64,000 bases of DNA from Cryptomeria japonica (GCF_030272615.1 NC_081406.1:263280624-263344623), one strand, 5' to 3'. Shown: positions 23,739 through 37,170, counted from the stretch's first letter. Notes: a model not told the origin generated them from the sequence alone. Numbers and translations: made by a program.

Positions 23739-24882
23739 TATAGGAATAGCTTCATCATACACCATTATGATATCCTTAAGAGACTATTTCATCACATAAC
23801 TTAAGTACAACAAGATGTTTTCACAACATATTCTACTTTTGTTGTAGATAACGACACTAATTATTGCTTCTTACTTAATCGTGAAACCAATTTGTCTCCC
23901 AAAAATAATGCACCACCACTAATACTTTTCCTATCATCAATACTTTTGGCACAATCAACATCTGTGTATGATTTCAACATGAAATCTCTATGCTTCTTGT
24001 ACCAAAGACCAAAATCTTGAGTCCCTTTCAAGTATCTGAAAATCCTCTTCATTGATTGTTCAAGTGATTTCTTTGGATTAGTTTGAAATATTGCAACTAA
24101 ACATACAACCTGCATAATATCTAGTTTAGAGGCAGTTAGATATAACGGTACTCCAATCATAGATATGTACTACATCTAAAGATGTATCATCTTTTCCTAA
24201 TTTATGACCAATAGTTAAAGGGGTAGTAACGGGTTTACAATTCTCCATATCAAACTTCTTTAACATTTGTTTGGCATATTTAGCTTGAGAAATAAAGATT
24301 TCATCTTTCAACTGAGTAACTTGTAGACCAAGGAAAAATGACATCTCACTAATCATTGACATCTCAAATTTCTTTTGCATGTCATCTGCAAATTCTTGCA
24401 TAAATCATTGCTTCCTCCAAATATAATATCATCAACATAGACAACCACAATCAACAATTTAATACCTTTAACCTTGAAATAAAGATTGTTGTTCATATTT
24501 CTATTCCTAAAGTTTTTTTGAAGAAAATATATGTCAAATCTAGCATACCGGGCTCTAGGTGCTTGTTTTAGTCCATACAATTCCTTCTTTAACCTACAAA
24601 CCATATTTTGATCCTCTAATAGTTTGATCCATTAGGTTGCTCAATGTATTCCTCTTCTAATTCTCTATTATGAAATGTTAACATCCATTTGATGTACCTT
24701 GAAATTTTTTTATAAAAAGAAAGAAAGGTCCTTATAGCTTCCATCCTAGCTACTAGAGCAAAAGTTTCCTCAAAATTAATACCTTCAAGTTGTGAATAGT
24801 CTTTACATACCAATCTTACTTTGTTCCTTGTAACTTGTTCTTGTTCATTTAGCTTGTTTTGAAACACCCACTTAGTTCCTAT
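23739..24882 (-). pseudogene. Element B reverse transcriptase and RNase H (proximal part)
   Basis: Minus-strand frames in order: NKVRLVCKDYSQLEGINFEE, LYGLKQAPRARYARF, active site YVDD (24428-24439), FFLGLQVTQLKDEIFISQAK, GALFLGDKLVS. Frames are broken near 24870, 24610, 24400 and 24160. The upstream end joins across solo LTR C at 24883 and the downstream end joins across element A to 16156. Confidence 0.9.
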
Positions 24883-25990
24883 TGTTAGGACCCAGAGGCA
24901 ACTGAGAAGGGGGAGGGGTGAATAAGTTGTCTATTAATTTCAACCCAAATATAACTTAATCAAACTTCATACTTAATACCGAAAAACCAAACTTAATGTT
25001 GGTAGATAGATTAGCAGTTAATATTAATACCGGTGAAACTCAATGCATATTACAAAAAGAGAAACAACATCCACAACACATAACACAAAGATTTATACGT
25101 GGAAACCCTGTAAGGGGAAAAACCACGGTGGGAAATCTTACCCACAATTAGATGATACTACTATAGATAGTATGTTTATACAAATGGGGCCTACACATGC
25201 AGAAAGGCCAACTGCCTTGAGCTCACTGCTCAATCACAAAATAGGAGTCACACTGACTACAATTGGATGATTAAATCCAATGATAATGTATTGCTCAAAG
25301 TAGCATCTCCAATGCTGGATTCAGTACCGATTAAGCTCTGATAATCACCTTCAAACCTTCCTCGAACCTTCTCTATGGTCTACTCATATGATCTTCAATA
25401 TTCGCACATACCATGTTACAATACCATAACCATATATCGTCTCTCTATCTTATCTTTTATCTCATAAATGAGATCTTATATATATACCAAAACCTAAGAC
25501 CAAATGTGTAGGTCGGATCACTAAGAATATTGCAATTAAATCAATTTACAGATAATTCAAGATGTGATCCATCATGTCGGCTCAATACAATTACAACAAT
25601 ATCCAATTAATTAAATCATCTCCATAATGTGTCGTGCTGATCTGGGATAGATAATGCATGTCGGTCCATAACCTAGACCAAATTGCCGGTAACAACAAAT
25701 ATGTCAACCCGTTTACACCAATAACCAAAATACCAAAACCAAGTGTCCAAACCATGTCTTCAACATAACCAAGTGATCTCTAGATGATAACAAGTCATCC
25801 TCAGTGTCGGTGAACAATATAACCTGTCGGAGAGTGATATACCAGTGATTGTGCATAAGTCACTGAACTTGTCGGTGAACATAATGTGCCGGTTCAACAT
25901 AACCAAAGATCTCCAGAAGGATAAGTGTTGACATCAATGACAAAACCAATGCAACATATCCATAATACCAACATATCCATAATACCAACA
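24883..25990 (-). mobile_element. Solo LTR C with perfect 5-bp target duplication
   Basis: 1108 bp, TGTTAGGACCCAG ... ATAATACCAACA on the plus strand, LTR orientation minus. CCTAT occurs exactly at 24878-24882 and 25991-25995. Removing the LTR and one CCTAT restores continuity of element B's RT start. It has a TATA-like TTATATATATACC (about 25481) and the shared U5 core near 25090. It presumably arose by recombination between two LTRs. Confidence 0.95.
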
Positions 25991-26393
25991 CCTATCACAT
26001 TCTTGTCTACTAGTTTGAGTACTAGCTCCCAAGTCTGATTCTTCTATATCTGATTTAGTTCTTCTTCCATTGATTTTACCCAACTTTGTTTGTTGCTTTC
26101 TTTTTCATATGATTTAGGTTCTATTAGAGAAAAAAAATAGTAATTTTCTTGCTCACTTACCTCTGTAACACTTATCGTTTAAACTCCATTGTTTTTAAGT
26201 CCAATTATCTAATCTTCTGAATGACTCTTTTGCACATATTTTGCTAGGTTTTTAATCACTTGTTCAAGTTCTTCTTTTTCCTCTTCAGTTTCATCTATTT
26301 GTTTCTTATTGTTGTCTTTCGAATCTATCTTGGTTCTTCTCTTCTATAGACAAAAATAAATATTCTTCATTTGAGTCCTCACCATATTTATCC
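25991..26393 (-). pseudogene. Element B linker joining gag to RT
   Basis: The minus strand reads an acidic, Glu/Lys-rich segment (EEEKEELEQVIK), then WVKSMEEELNQI, the conserved start of the copia RT region. It follows gag directly, so protease and integrase appear deleted. Confidence 0.6.
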
Positions 26394-27360
26394 TCAAATG
26401 AATGTATCTCCATAGAACATAAACTCTTTTCCCTTTATCTCTATCATGTCTTTTTTCTTAAAATCTTTCCTTCTGTATCTACTTTTCTTTTCATCATCAG
26501 TAGGATTCTTGTAATCTTCCTTATACATATATTTTGATGAATAATGACCAATTCTAACATAATTAATATATTTTAAGGGTAACTTACATTTGTACTTTCT
26601 AGTTCCTCTCTTCAATCTTCTTGCAAAGTACACTTCAATCTCATCCAAGTTGTCACTTATTTTCTATTCATCTTATGATATCCTTGAAATATTAAATGCA
26701 TCTTCTTTCTAATAGGTATCTATATCATCCATCTATCCAATTTTAAAAGTAGACAATGTTTCGATGAGCTGATCAATCGAGTAGTTATTCAGATCATGAC
26801 ATTCTTCCATCACAAATTTCTTTGGTTCGTAGGGTTTAGTCAATGTAAACATTATCTTCCTTATAACATCACCTTCTTCTAAAGTTCCACCGATATCTTA
26901 GATAGCCTCAACAGGTATCATTCACTCTGTGTATGTGATTCTCAATGCTTTCATCATTTGTCATTCTCAAACATTCATACTTTTGTTTCAAATTAATCAA
27001 CCTAGCTTGCTCTATCTTGGGATCACCTTCATTTGCATAACACAACTTATTCCATATCTCCTTAGCTTCTTTAAATCCTTTAACTTTATTGAGTACAACA
27101 TCACTAAGACTATTGATAAGTATTGTTCTAGCTTTCCCATTTGTCTCCTAAGCCTTAAGTTCATTTAGATTTGTAGGTCCATTTAGAGGAGGTGTATAAC
27201 TAGTTTGAATAATATCCTGAATTCCATTCTACAAACTTTCCAAGTAAGATTCCATTATATCCTTCCAATAAGGGAAATTTTTTCCATCAAACATTAGTGT
27301 CTTAAGATAAATTTCATGTTCCATTCCAGATCTACCTCAAGCGATTAAGCTTTTCAAAGA
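26394..27360 (-). pseudogene. Element B gag remnant
   Basis: The frame at 26394-26648 encodes a basic region with a decayed zinc knuckle (INYVRIGHYSSKYM; cysteines lost). Upstream, minus-strand traces of copia gag reach to the primer site but are full of stops. Confidence 0.6.
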
Positions 27361-27386
27361 GGAACCAATGTTTTGAAACCAATTAT
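27361..27386 (-). other. Element B primer-binding site (decayed)
   Basis: The minus strand reads ATTGGTTTCAAAACATTGGT, a decayed form of TTGGTATCAGAGCATTGGTT, next to the 5' LTR. Confidence 0.65.
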
Positions 27387-28875
27387 TGAACACATGACAA
27401 GACTAAGAGGTGAGGTGAATCAGTGTGAAACTTTAAAACAAATTAATTATAAACATCACCAAGTATCATAGCAATAAAAAATCAATCATCAACACATTAA
27501 CATCAACCATCAACACATGAACACCAGATTTACTTGGAAAACTCAAATAGGGAAAAACCTTGGTGAGAATCTAACTCACAATATGAATATGAATGATTAC
27601 AAAGTTTTAGGTTCATTGCCAAGGAGAAACAACACCTAATAGACTTGCAAGGATAAGGCACACTGCCTTAGGCAAGATACAAGGACTTGCACAACTGAGG
27701 CTCACTACTTTAGGGCAAGATACAATTTGATGTCGATGAGCTCACTATCAATCAGCAATGAAGGAAATAGTAGAATTGAAATTGAGAAGGATATCCTAAA
27801 CATGAAATTGTCCTTGAACAATTGGATCAAGCAACCAATGTCATGACAAACATCTCTGATAACTACCATTGTCACAACACACTATCTCAATAAATATATC
27901 ACCCTCAAAGCTCTGAATTTTGTACTCTCAAATCAGCTTGCACATCATTCACATACACTTCTTATCAATTCACACACAATCCATACAACTTTGCACTCAA
28001 CTCATACATTCAAAGCTCTGAATTTTATACTCTCAAATCATCTTGCACATCATTCACATACACTTCTTATCAATTCACACACAATCCATACAATGTTGCA
28101 CTCAAGTCATACATTCACACTCCTTAAATATGAGGTAGACCATTGTAAAACTAATTGAGGGTCAGCCAAAACATAATAAGCATTATTGCACAAAATAAGC
28201 CACCTAGACCCAAAAAAAACTCAAAGCGGTCTACTCCAGAAGAAAGAGGAAACCAAAACACATCACAATACATTTTTCCAAGATGAATCCAATGATTTGA
28301 ACATGCTAGTACATAATCCAAGATGCTACCAAATGTAACGTGTAGAAATAGCAATCAATCAACCAAAGAACATCTTTTGATACAAAATACCTCATTCAAA
28401 TGTCCACATGCCATGGAGAGACCCATAAAAAATTCTTAAAACATCCTCCAATGCATATCCAGACCAAAAGAATATGATCCAACCAAGATAACTCAATCAG
28501 ACACATTGAAACATAACACAACTGAATGTCTCAAACACGAAACAACAAAGTTCTCTTTCAAAACAAATAAACCACCAGAGAAGCACATTAAGAATACTAT
28601 ACAAGCCATAAAAACATATCCACCAATTCATTACACAATTTGCAACATATTTGGAGATCACCGAAGACTTTCTAGACCAATTTGATAGACACGCATACTT
28701 CCAGAGAACATAGATAACCATCCAAACTGAAATGCCACAACCAACACCAAAAATACCAAACTGAATCTGCAACACAAACCATAAATACAACAACCAAGAG
28801 CATCCTCAGACCAGAATCTATTTGGATTACTAGATTTGAAATCAATGATAACCATATAAGCTCATACTTCCAACA
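27387..28875 (-). mobile_element. Element B 5' LTR
   Basis: Pairs with 14316-15664. It contains a local duplication: the stretch with CATTCACATACACTTCTTAT and CAATTCACACACAATCCATA occurs twice (about 27940-28000 and 28050-28110). Confidence 0.88.
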
Positions 28876-30112
28876 TCCTTATCCTTCAAATAGTGTAACT
28901 TGTCCTACATTTCAAGAGATAAGACCTAGTCATAGTAATAATCATGAAAAAATAGCTACAAGAATCTTTTGGAGATTGAAGTATGATAAGCATGTCACAT
29001 TTTCTTTCAAAATAATAAGAACAAAGAAGGTGATGAGTATGTCTTTTTCATCATTGTTATTCTCATTCTCTTGGAAATTGTAAAGCTTTTAAAGAATTTG
29101 TCCAAGACCAATATGATCAAGCTCGCATAGCTCTTAAAACTAATCTTAGAATTTTTCTTGGTGAAGAGGTAGTGTCTTAGCACTCCATTCACCCTATTAT
29201 GTTGCTCCTTACCCTTGACATTGGTAGTTTAACTTTATTGGGGCTCTTTTTCATGTGTGATGATACATCTTCAATTCCAATCATACTTGGATAGCAACAC
29301 AATTCTTCCTTGTTTCCTTTCTTGGGGGGAAAATATAATATATTCAATTCTTTCTCTTTTTCAAACATTGCCTCTTCTTTTGAGTTGTATTTTTAATAAC
29401 TTGATATCCCTTCTCACATTGAATTTTCCTTCATGTGAATACATGTGTGTCCCTTGGTTAGGATCTATTCTTTTCTTGGAGTGGTACATCTTTTATGTAT
29501 AATCTCTCTTTAGAAGGAGTGTAATCATTCTCTGTGTCCCTATTCTTGTAGGACATTGATTCTATCTCCTATCCTTTCTAAAGATCCACTTTCCTATGAT
29601 GAGTGGTGTTTTCTTATCATATGATGTCATTCCTTGTGTGAAGTTGTTTATTTTCTCAAGGATTGTCTCTTATGAAAGAGGTGTGTATCCTTGAGTACAA
29701 CCTCCTATTCATTTGATGATGTATGTCTATTATAAACAAACCCTTCACTTAGGGTCAAACGTGTGTTATCCTACATCAAGAATTCCTTTACCTAGCAATA
29801 GGAGGAAGGTGTGAATTCTTGTTCTCCTTCCATTCTTTTGGTCAATGATGTTATTTTCATTCAAAATCTCCTCTTAAGGGTAGATGTCTTTGACAAACGA
29901 TCTTTTCCTCCTCCTCCAAAGGATTTATGTATATTATTTCCTAAAGGATATCTCCTTGGTGATGAAGGTGTGTTTCCTTATTTTTATCTTCCATAAGACA
30001 TCAACATACTGCTATGTTGACATCTTAAGGGGGGGGGCATACATCGCGTCCTCCTTGTACCATAATTTCGATTCAAATTATGGATTTCCTAGCACAATTC
30101 CTTTCTTGGTTG
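28876..30112 (+). pseudogene. Element D interior after B insertion (degenerate)
   Basis: Continuation of D. A CYSHSLGNC-like knuckle, followed by AFKEFVQDQYDQARIALKTN, is read at about 29050-29150 and resembles a gypsy gag zinc region. The rest (29200-30110) is T-rich with many stops. A G-run (30029-30037) after TTGACATCTTAA may be an old polypurine tract. Confidence 0.4.
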
Positions 30113-30380
30113 TCCTTTTGTATGTCTTATATGGGTTATTGAATGCTTGAAACCAGAACTAACTCTTAGACGAGATTATTCATTCCCAAAACCATGCGTA
30201 GTCCTTTTGTATGTCTTATATAGGGTGTACATACTAGAAACCAAACCTAAATATTAGACAAGATGTTTTCATTCCCGAAACCAGACATATTGTTCTTCAA
30301 TTGTATGTCTTATACATGTTGCATACTCGAATGTAGACCTAAAGTCTTAGATGAGATGTTTAACTCCTGAGACCAAATGG
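30113..30380 (+). repeat. Tandem repeat, three units of about 90 bp
   Basis: Units start at about 30113, 30202 and 30292. Each has TTGTATGTCTTATA followed by ...GAAACCAGA/AAACC...CTTAGA(C/T)GAGAT and ATTCCC(A/G)AAACCA. This is part of the element D interior. Confidence 0.8.
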
Positions 30381-30394
30381 TGGCATATGCAGTA

Positions 30395-30539
30395 GGGTGA
30401 GTTCACTAGCATAACACAACATGTTAGACCTTTCAACTCTTTTGTTTTCAACTTATTTAAGGTAGGTTGACTAGCATAATACAACTTGCTAGACTATTCA
30501 ACACCCTTGTGCAACATTTTCAAGATGAGTGGAACTAGT
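30395..30539 (+). repeat. Short CTAGCATAACACAAC-type repeats in element D
   Basis: Repeated motif CTAGCATAA(C/T)ACAAC plus (T/C)AGAC..TTCAAC. Related units continue at 31569-31683, 32845-32917 and 37171-37250, each separated by a solo LTR. These appear to be one repeat tract split by three insertions. Confidence 0.55.
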
Positions 30540-31568
30540 TGTAGCATCCTAAATTGTACTCCCTTACAATTTCATCCTCATTTGGGCCCTCACCTTGGTG
30601 TTTTTGTTATGAGGCCTAATTGGAGACTTGACTCTACTCGTACCATGCATATTTGTCATGTTTTTTACCTTGCACTTCATTTTTCCCTTAATTTTTGGTA
30701 CCTTAATGGTCAAGACTAGGGCATGGCACCCCAATACTCCCAATTAGGACCTATTTTTGGGCCCCTTAATGGTCACAATATTTGGGCAGGAATCCTGACC
30801 CCATGTCGGCTCATGTCAAAAAATTAAGTTGTTTGTTCACGAGTAAGTATAAAAGGATGTATACCCCTCCCATTTTGATATATCTAAAAAAGCAATCACA
30901 CATCTATCAAACAATAAAGAATTCAAATTCAAGTGAGCAAGCAATCAGTTTTCTTTCAAGAATTGGAGTTGACATTCATGTTCTATGTTATTGAAGACTT
31001 CATGAAACCCTAATTCTGTGTGGAGACAAACAAAACTTCACAATGAGGTATAACATTTGTGTTTTAGTCATGATTAAACATCTCCCTCAAAAGGAGAACA
31101 TTTCCATTATTGCAATTCAATCATATTTCATTTTTATTTCATGGTTAATTCTAAAACTATGGTTTGACCCAAGGAAAACCCTTATTCCCAACCTATTTCC
31201 CTTTTCTAGTGTGTGCAGGAACAGGTACGGTGCAACGATCTTCAGAATTCACTTTATTTTCAGTGATGAATTGATACCTCATTGGAGTGTGAAAAATGCG
31301 GAGGACCAGGGTGACAATTTAGGTTTATGGCATGCATTTTCCATCAATTCCTACACATTTACCCTAATTTTAACATTTTCACAATTCAACTTAAAATAGG
31401 GCAATTGAAATCAAATAACCAGTAAATCTAATAGAATTCTCAGCCCTTATCCTTGCTAGTTTGTGGCTAGATCCATTGGGTTTACCCCTCTTTCAATGTA
31501 TTGGTCCCTAAGTAAATTTTAGTGACTTCTTCCTTCCATTGTGGAAACCCTAATTTTTCAACAATACA
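30540..31568 (+). mobile_element. Solo LTR related to element D's LTR
   Basis: 1029 bp from TGTAGCATCCTAAATTG to CAACAATACA. Flanks CTAGT (30535-30539) and CTAGC (31569-31573) form a target duplication with one mismatch. It has the same layout as D's LTR: TGGTTTGACCCAAGGAAAAC near 31160, a GTGCAGGAACAGGT block, and TATAAAAGG near 30848. It is clearly diverged from D's LTRs. Confidence 0.82.
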
Positions 31569-31683
31569 CTAGCATGTTAGACTATTCTGACTCTCCTTCT
31601 CTACATGAATCATACAACATAACACAACTCGTTTTCTTGTGATTATTCATGTTCTCATGGATCAGCTAGAATAACGTAGATAT

Positions 31684-32844
31684 TGAACCCAAGGTAGGAC
31701 TGGGAGGGGGGCGAATCAATCTCAACCAAAATTAAGGTAGTAACTCACAACACTTAAACAACAACACGTAATCAACACATCAACACCAAAATTTTGTATG
31801 TGGAAAACACAAAACAAGGAAAAACCATGGTGAGGATCAACTCACAAAATATATCCATTATGTATATCATATTATAGTGAAAGATCTCACTGCTTTGGAC
31901 TTGCTAACCAAGGCTAAGTGCTCTTGGGGCAAGATACAGAAAAGACTTGCAAACCTAATGCTAACTACAACAAGGCAAGATACAACAAATTGATTTGAAA
32001 AGAAGGATCTCTTGATCATAAAGATGTCGTTGAACTTTGCATCAAGCGACCAACATCAACACACACAACTCAAACCTCCTCTATCAACACACCGTCTCAT
32101 ATTTTTGTTACAATCTCAAACAACTTGCATATCATTTGAACACAACTCTTCTTCATTGTTCTTCACTAAATTTCACTAACTATCTTCACATCACATTCTC
32201 TGCCATATGCTTAACCTCAACTCAATCCATTATTTATATACAAGATAGATCATCAAAACTAGAATAAAGTCAGCCTGAAACAAAATACACCTTTCAAACC
32301 AAAAACACACACATTGATCTACTCTAGGAGAAAGAGGGGACCAAAACACATCTTCTTAAGTCTGATCCATCGATCCAAAAACATTGGAACATTACCCATA
32401 GCATAGCGTGTCCATATAGACAATCAACAGGCCAAAACATATTCTCCAATATAAATTACTCTTATTCAGATCTCCACACGCTACAGTGAGACCCATAACA
32501 CATCGAAATACCTCCCACAAATCATATCCAAACCAAAAGGTGGGATTAACAGAAAATAACACATCTAGCAATGAAACAATATACTACAACATTCAGAGAA
32601 CACAAATATATTTCTAGACCACAAAACTCACATATCCATGATGCCAAAACATAGTTAATTAAGATAGCAACATCAAGCAACAACAATAACAATTTGAGGA
32701 CCTGAACACTTCCGAAACAACAAATAGAATAACTGCAACACCAATGCAACAATATATCTTTGCACCATAGACTTCTGGATCAATATTTATCTGAAACAAC
32801 AAGTTTGACATCAATGACAATGATAGAAACACAGACTTCCAACA
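31684..32844 (-). mobile_element. Solo LTR related to element B's LTR
   Basis: Plus-strand ends TGAACCCAAGG and GACTTCCAACA match the ends of B's LTRs, as do the internal ACAAGGAAAAACCATGGTGA, CTTGCAAACC and AGTTTGACATCAATGACAA blocks. No coding region is attached. The flanks GATAT and ACAAC do not match, so a target duplication is not apparent. Confidence 0.7.
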
Positions 32845-34044
32845 ACAACTTGCTAGCTTGTGAATTCCACAATCTCTCTTACTTTTCTTCTCATGGATCG
32901 CCTACCATAATGTAGCTTGTAGTGCCTGCCAAAATACCCTAGAAAAAATAAAGCAAACTAACATACTAATAGATAATTAAAAAAAAAAAAAACATTATCT
33001 GAAGCTACACATATATCCATCTACTCAAATGAACTATTTTTCATTACAATAATATGCACATAGCTACATGGAAAATAAACATATTCGCATGTATTATCAA
33101 TGCGTGCGGGAATAAACAAAACATCACATTTATCTTCCCTAAGGTATCTCAGTGTCATTACTTAAACTATCAACATAAGCAATAACATCATAGTCACTAT
33201 CACAATTCAATGCATTCTAATTATTATCATTTATTCTTTCCATACCACATATGTAATGTTAATTCTAACCCTTCTATCACAAATGCATAAATCAATAATG
33301 CAACTTTAGTCAATTTCCCATAAGATTCATTTTAAGAACACCAAATCCAAATGTTCTTACTGCCATTAATTTTGTTCCTTCAAACATCATTAATCCATTA
33401 CAAAAACACATTATAAATCCTTTCTTAATTATCTTAACATCCACACAATACCAAGTACACTACAATATTCCAATACTTTTATTTCTATTAATGAAACAAA
33501 CTCAAGATACACTATGATACATCATATGATCTCTTACAAATGTCATAAACCATATCCTAAGCATCATCTACAAATACATATCCATTATCCAATTACATCA
33601 AGAGCATATCTCTCAAGAGCATCTTATAAACACATTAATCATCATGATATCCACAATAACATATGTCATATGATCAAATACATCCATCTGCTACAATATC
33701 CACCCATAAGTTGAAAGCACATGAATCCACATCCATGCATGAAGCATCCAATGAAGAACATCCCAATGGAAGAAGGAATCAAACCACCCGACCATGTGGA
33801 ACCAAAGGAACCACTCCCCATGCTAGGAGATGACACAAGGTCCCACATGCACTATAGACCTAGGTTGACACCTAACAACCAAAGAGACTCGACAATACCA
33901 ATGACGCAACAAGAGATGACTCAAGCACAAGCTAGATCAACACATGGATAATAATAAGATAGAAACTCCTAGAGGTGAACCAATAAATCAAGGACAAGAT
34001 CAATAACCAAGGGCCATGGACAGATGTAGGAGTGGAGTGTCATC

Positions 34045-34140
34045 ACATGCTATCCTCACAAAGAAGGGAACCACCCTGATAGACATGTCTTTGCATGCCA
34101 TCCTCACAAAGAAGGGAATCATCTTGATAGACATGTGGAT
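34045..34140. repeat. Two 49-bp tandem units inside the 4.25 kb LTR
   Basis: CATGC(T/C)ATCCTCACAAAG...GATAGACATGT occurs at 34045 and 34094. Confidence 0.85.
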
Positions 34141-34659
34141 CCATCTCAACCTATGAGAGAACAAGGCAAATTGACTTGCCATCACAATGGCCTTTCCAAG
34201 CTTATCCTAAAACATCCTCCCTAGGACTAAGTCTTGGGGCTCATATCCATTATTATCTGGATTAGATGAATCTCGATTACCCAACCCATCTAATTAATTG
34301 TTAATGTTATCAATTATTTAAATCCAAGAAAACTTTCAATGTGTGCTGGTGGTCTAGACTCTAAGCATCCTTACAAGGAACCTCTTAGCAGCCTATCTCT
34401 CACAACCCCCGTTATCACATGAAATTCCACTCCCCCTAACCATGTTCCAAGACCTCAAAACAACAATAATAACAAGGCTCATAAGCAACATCAAAGAAGA
34501 AATCATATAACAAGAACAACCAGTAATGCAACTCAATTACCAAAATGCCAACAATGCCAATATATACAAATAAGAGCCTCAAAAGATCTCATACACCAAT
34601 TAGCCAAATATAAGCATAAAACCATCCAAATCAATCACATATTAACATAAACCCTCAAC

Positions 34660-34815
34660 AACAAGGCTTATCAAATCGTTGGAGCAAAGAATAACCTCTA
34701 CAACAAGGCATCTCAACTTGATGGATCACATCATAAATATCTCCTCTACAACAAGGTATCTCATCTTGCTGAAGCAAATAACAACATCCTCCACCATAAG
34801 GCACAATTCACCTTG
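34660..34815. repeat. Three to four units of about 60 bp inside the 4.25 kb LTR
   Basis: CTCTACAACAAGG(C/T)ATCTCA followed by a CTTG(A/C)TG(A/G) block recurs near 34665, 34695, 34743 and 34791, with decay. Confidence 0.65.
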
Positions 34816-36099
34816 TCGGAATTATTAAACAATAAAAAAATAATCAATTCTGAACATAGACAGCACTGGAAAATCTCAGAAAACATCATCACAAGCCTCT
34901 CATATGAAAAATGAATTGAGAAAATCAACCCAGACTGACAAAACCATCAAAACACAAGGAAACGAGGCAGAATCGTACATATGCAAAACATAATAGTGCA
35001 TACATCAAATACTTTAGTGCTTATACCGAACACTATAGCATTTTTAACAGGTTAAACAACACCTTTATTAAGGGTTTTAACGCATACATAACATACTAGC
35101 GCTTTTGTTTGACGAAATAGCGCCTTCACATAATCTAGCAGTGCATCCGATGTAAAGATCAACACATTCAATGAAAACATTAGTGCATTCAATAGAATAG
35201 TGCTTATATTCAGATGAACTCAGAGATGGGAAAGGAAAAATGTGACAAGAAAGATAAAATCATTGACACAATATACTGTTCAAAAAATACATTCAATAGG
35301 GACACTTAGTCAATTAAGAACCAAAGGAATACACCAAACTCAAAATAAATTCAATCTATAATGAAAATTGGGAAAACACAGAATAAGGCTTCCGACAAAC
35401 TCAAATATGGTGAACTTCGTACATGGGCCATACCAATTCTTCAAGGCCACATAGCATAATCAAAAGACAAGCAAATGATCTAGAAAGATAATTTTTTCTC
35501 AACATCTCAATCCACAAAAATATAGAGGCTCTACTATCTCACGATTATCAGATCATTCACAGATTAATACAATGTCATTCACGGCACGAGTAAAACCAAA
35601 AATAAAATTCCAAATAGATATTTTCCCCAAACAATATGATAAAACTATAATATAAATGTATTAATCTATAGATTCCCAAAGTTCTCGAAGACAATCTTTC
35701 CAACAAACACCATGCAGATAATCTTTCATGGAAAATAAAATTACAGAGGCAAAGATCAACCAACCTGGATAATAGAAGTAATGGCAAAATGAAGCTAATG
35801 AAGTGCAAACCCACAATCAAAATCAAAGCAAAGCCAAGCACAAAACCAATCTCCAAATCTTAAGCCAAGAAATCAAAATGCAGAAGAAAACTCCATAAAT
35901 GCTAACTTAGCAAAACGCATAGGCGACCGAATAAATAAGAATTCTTTCAAAAACTATAGCCAAAAGTAGGCCAATCAAAATATTCCAAAATACAATATAA
36001 TCTACCTACACCACCCAAATATGACCTTTTATTTTTCCAAGGCTTTTTAGCCAATAATCATAAAGGTTAGGTAAGATATATTATATTTATTACCCACAT

Positions 36100-36480
36100 G
36101 CAGTAACAAGAGATATAATATAATAATATAAAAGCCAATAAATAAATAATAACCAAGCCCAATAAAATAAACCAAAGGGGCTAATAATAAATTAAAAGCC
36201 ACAAATAAAATATAAACCACTAACAAAATATAAACTCATAATTAAATAAAACCAAAATAATTTAAACAATAAATAAATATCAACTAAATAATTAAACAAT
36301 AAATCAATTAAATATTAAATAAATAAAAATCAATTAAACCAAATAAATAAATACGAACTGTTAAATCCACAAGGCATTAATCAAATAAAAAGAAATTACC
36401 CAATAATATTTAATTAACCAAACTACAACAATTGATTGAATTAACATTAATAAACTATATTAATCTTGCATTAATTAAAT
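36100..36480. repeat. AT-rich AAATAAATAA-type low-complexity block
   Basis: Dominated by AATAAATAAA and ATTAAA variants on the plus strand, with no coding potential. It lies within the long solo LTR. Confidence 0.8.
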
Positions 36481-37170
36481 ACTCACAATGGCACAAAAAC
36501 ACCACAACTCAACATTCTAGCATGATAGCTCGCACCAAGGCAACTAACTGACAAGGGATGACAACTTAAACCTAGAGTGTGTAGAGGGAACTCATGCCAT
36601 CTCCATCAACTTGCCATTGGGACTAAGACATGCTCAGACCTATGAAGCCAGGTGCAGTCAATGTCTAGTACCTGCAATCCTACAACCACCAATCCACGAG
36701 ACAACATTAACAACAATATATCATTAATCCACAAGCAAGTGATAGAGAATCGCAACGCCATACCCCGCTTACAATGAGTGATGTGACATCATCCCTATCA
36801 TGAAGACACTAGAAGACAATTGCAGTCACTTAGCGTTAACTCAAACATCATGATCATAAAATAGGTTATCTTAACCACAACATCGTCAAAATATCATGAG
36901 TGATATAATCCATCTAGATATCAAGTGCATATAGAGATCATCAAATATGAATCCATCATAATAATAATCAAGGATAAATGTCATCATCCACATAAACCAT
37001 CATATATCATATGTCCATATAAAATGTCTAGCATCATCATAGCATCTGAAATATAGATAGAGTCATAATCATAAATCAAAACATCATATAAGAGTCTAGA
37101 TAAGTCCATCAGTGCATGAATCAAAAGATAAGTCGATGAATCAAAAGATAAGTCAAGGAGGGGCACTACA

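Larger units (their letters stand above)
14316..28875 (-). mobile_element. Element B: Ty1/copia, minus strand, carrying two younger insertions
   Basis: Paired LTRs at 14316-15664 (3' LTR) and 27387-28875 (5' LTR). Flanks TTCTT (14311-14315) and TCCTT (28876-28880) form a one-mismatch target duplication. The minus-strand order is LTR, primer site, gag remnant, RT, RNase H, polypurine tract, LTR. Protease and integrase are absent. Element A (16157-23738) and solo LTR C (24883-25990) lie inside it; without them B is about 5.9 kb. Confidence 0.9.
32918..37170 (-). mobile_element. Very long solo LTR (4253 bp) with perfect target duplication
   Basis: Bounded by TGTAGTGCCTGCC (32918) and GGGGCACTACA (37170), a 9-bp inverted terminal match with TG...CA ends. 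TAGCT flanks it exactly (32913-32917 and 37171-37175). No protein-coding domain, second LTR copy or primer site is seen inside. It holds local tandem repeats (34045, 34660) and an AT-rich block (36100-36480). I infer a solo LTR of a long-LTR gypsy family. The minus orientation is inferred because the reverse complement begins TGTAGTGCCCCTCC, a common form of gypsy LTR start; it could be the reverse. Confidence 0.8.

Noticed and set aside
30113-30380. Regularly spaced repeats considered as a CRISPR array
   Set aside because: The 90-bp units are themselves homologous along their length, with no unique spacers, and the DNA is plant nuclear.
32965-32992. A-run as the poly(A) tail of a LINE or processed pseudogene
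   Set aside because: It lies inside the boundaries of the 4.25 kb LTR, and no LINE domain precedes it.
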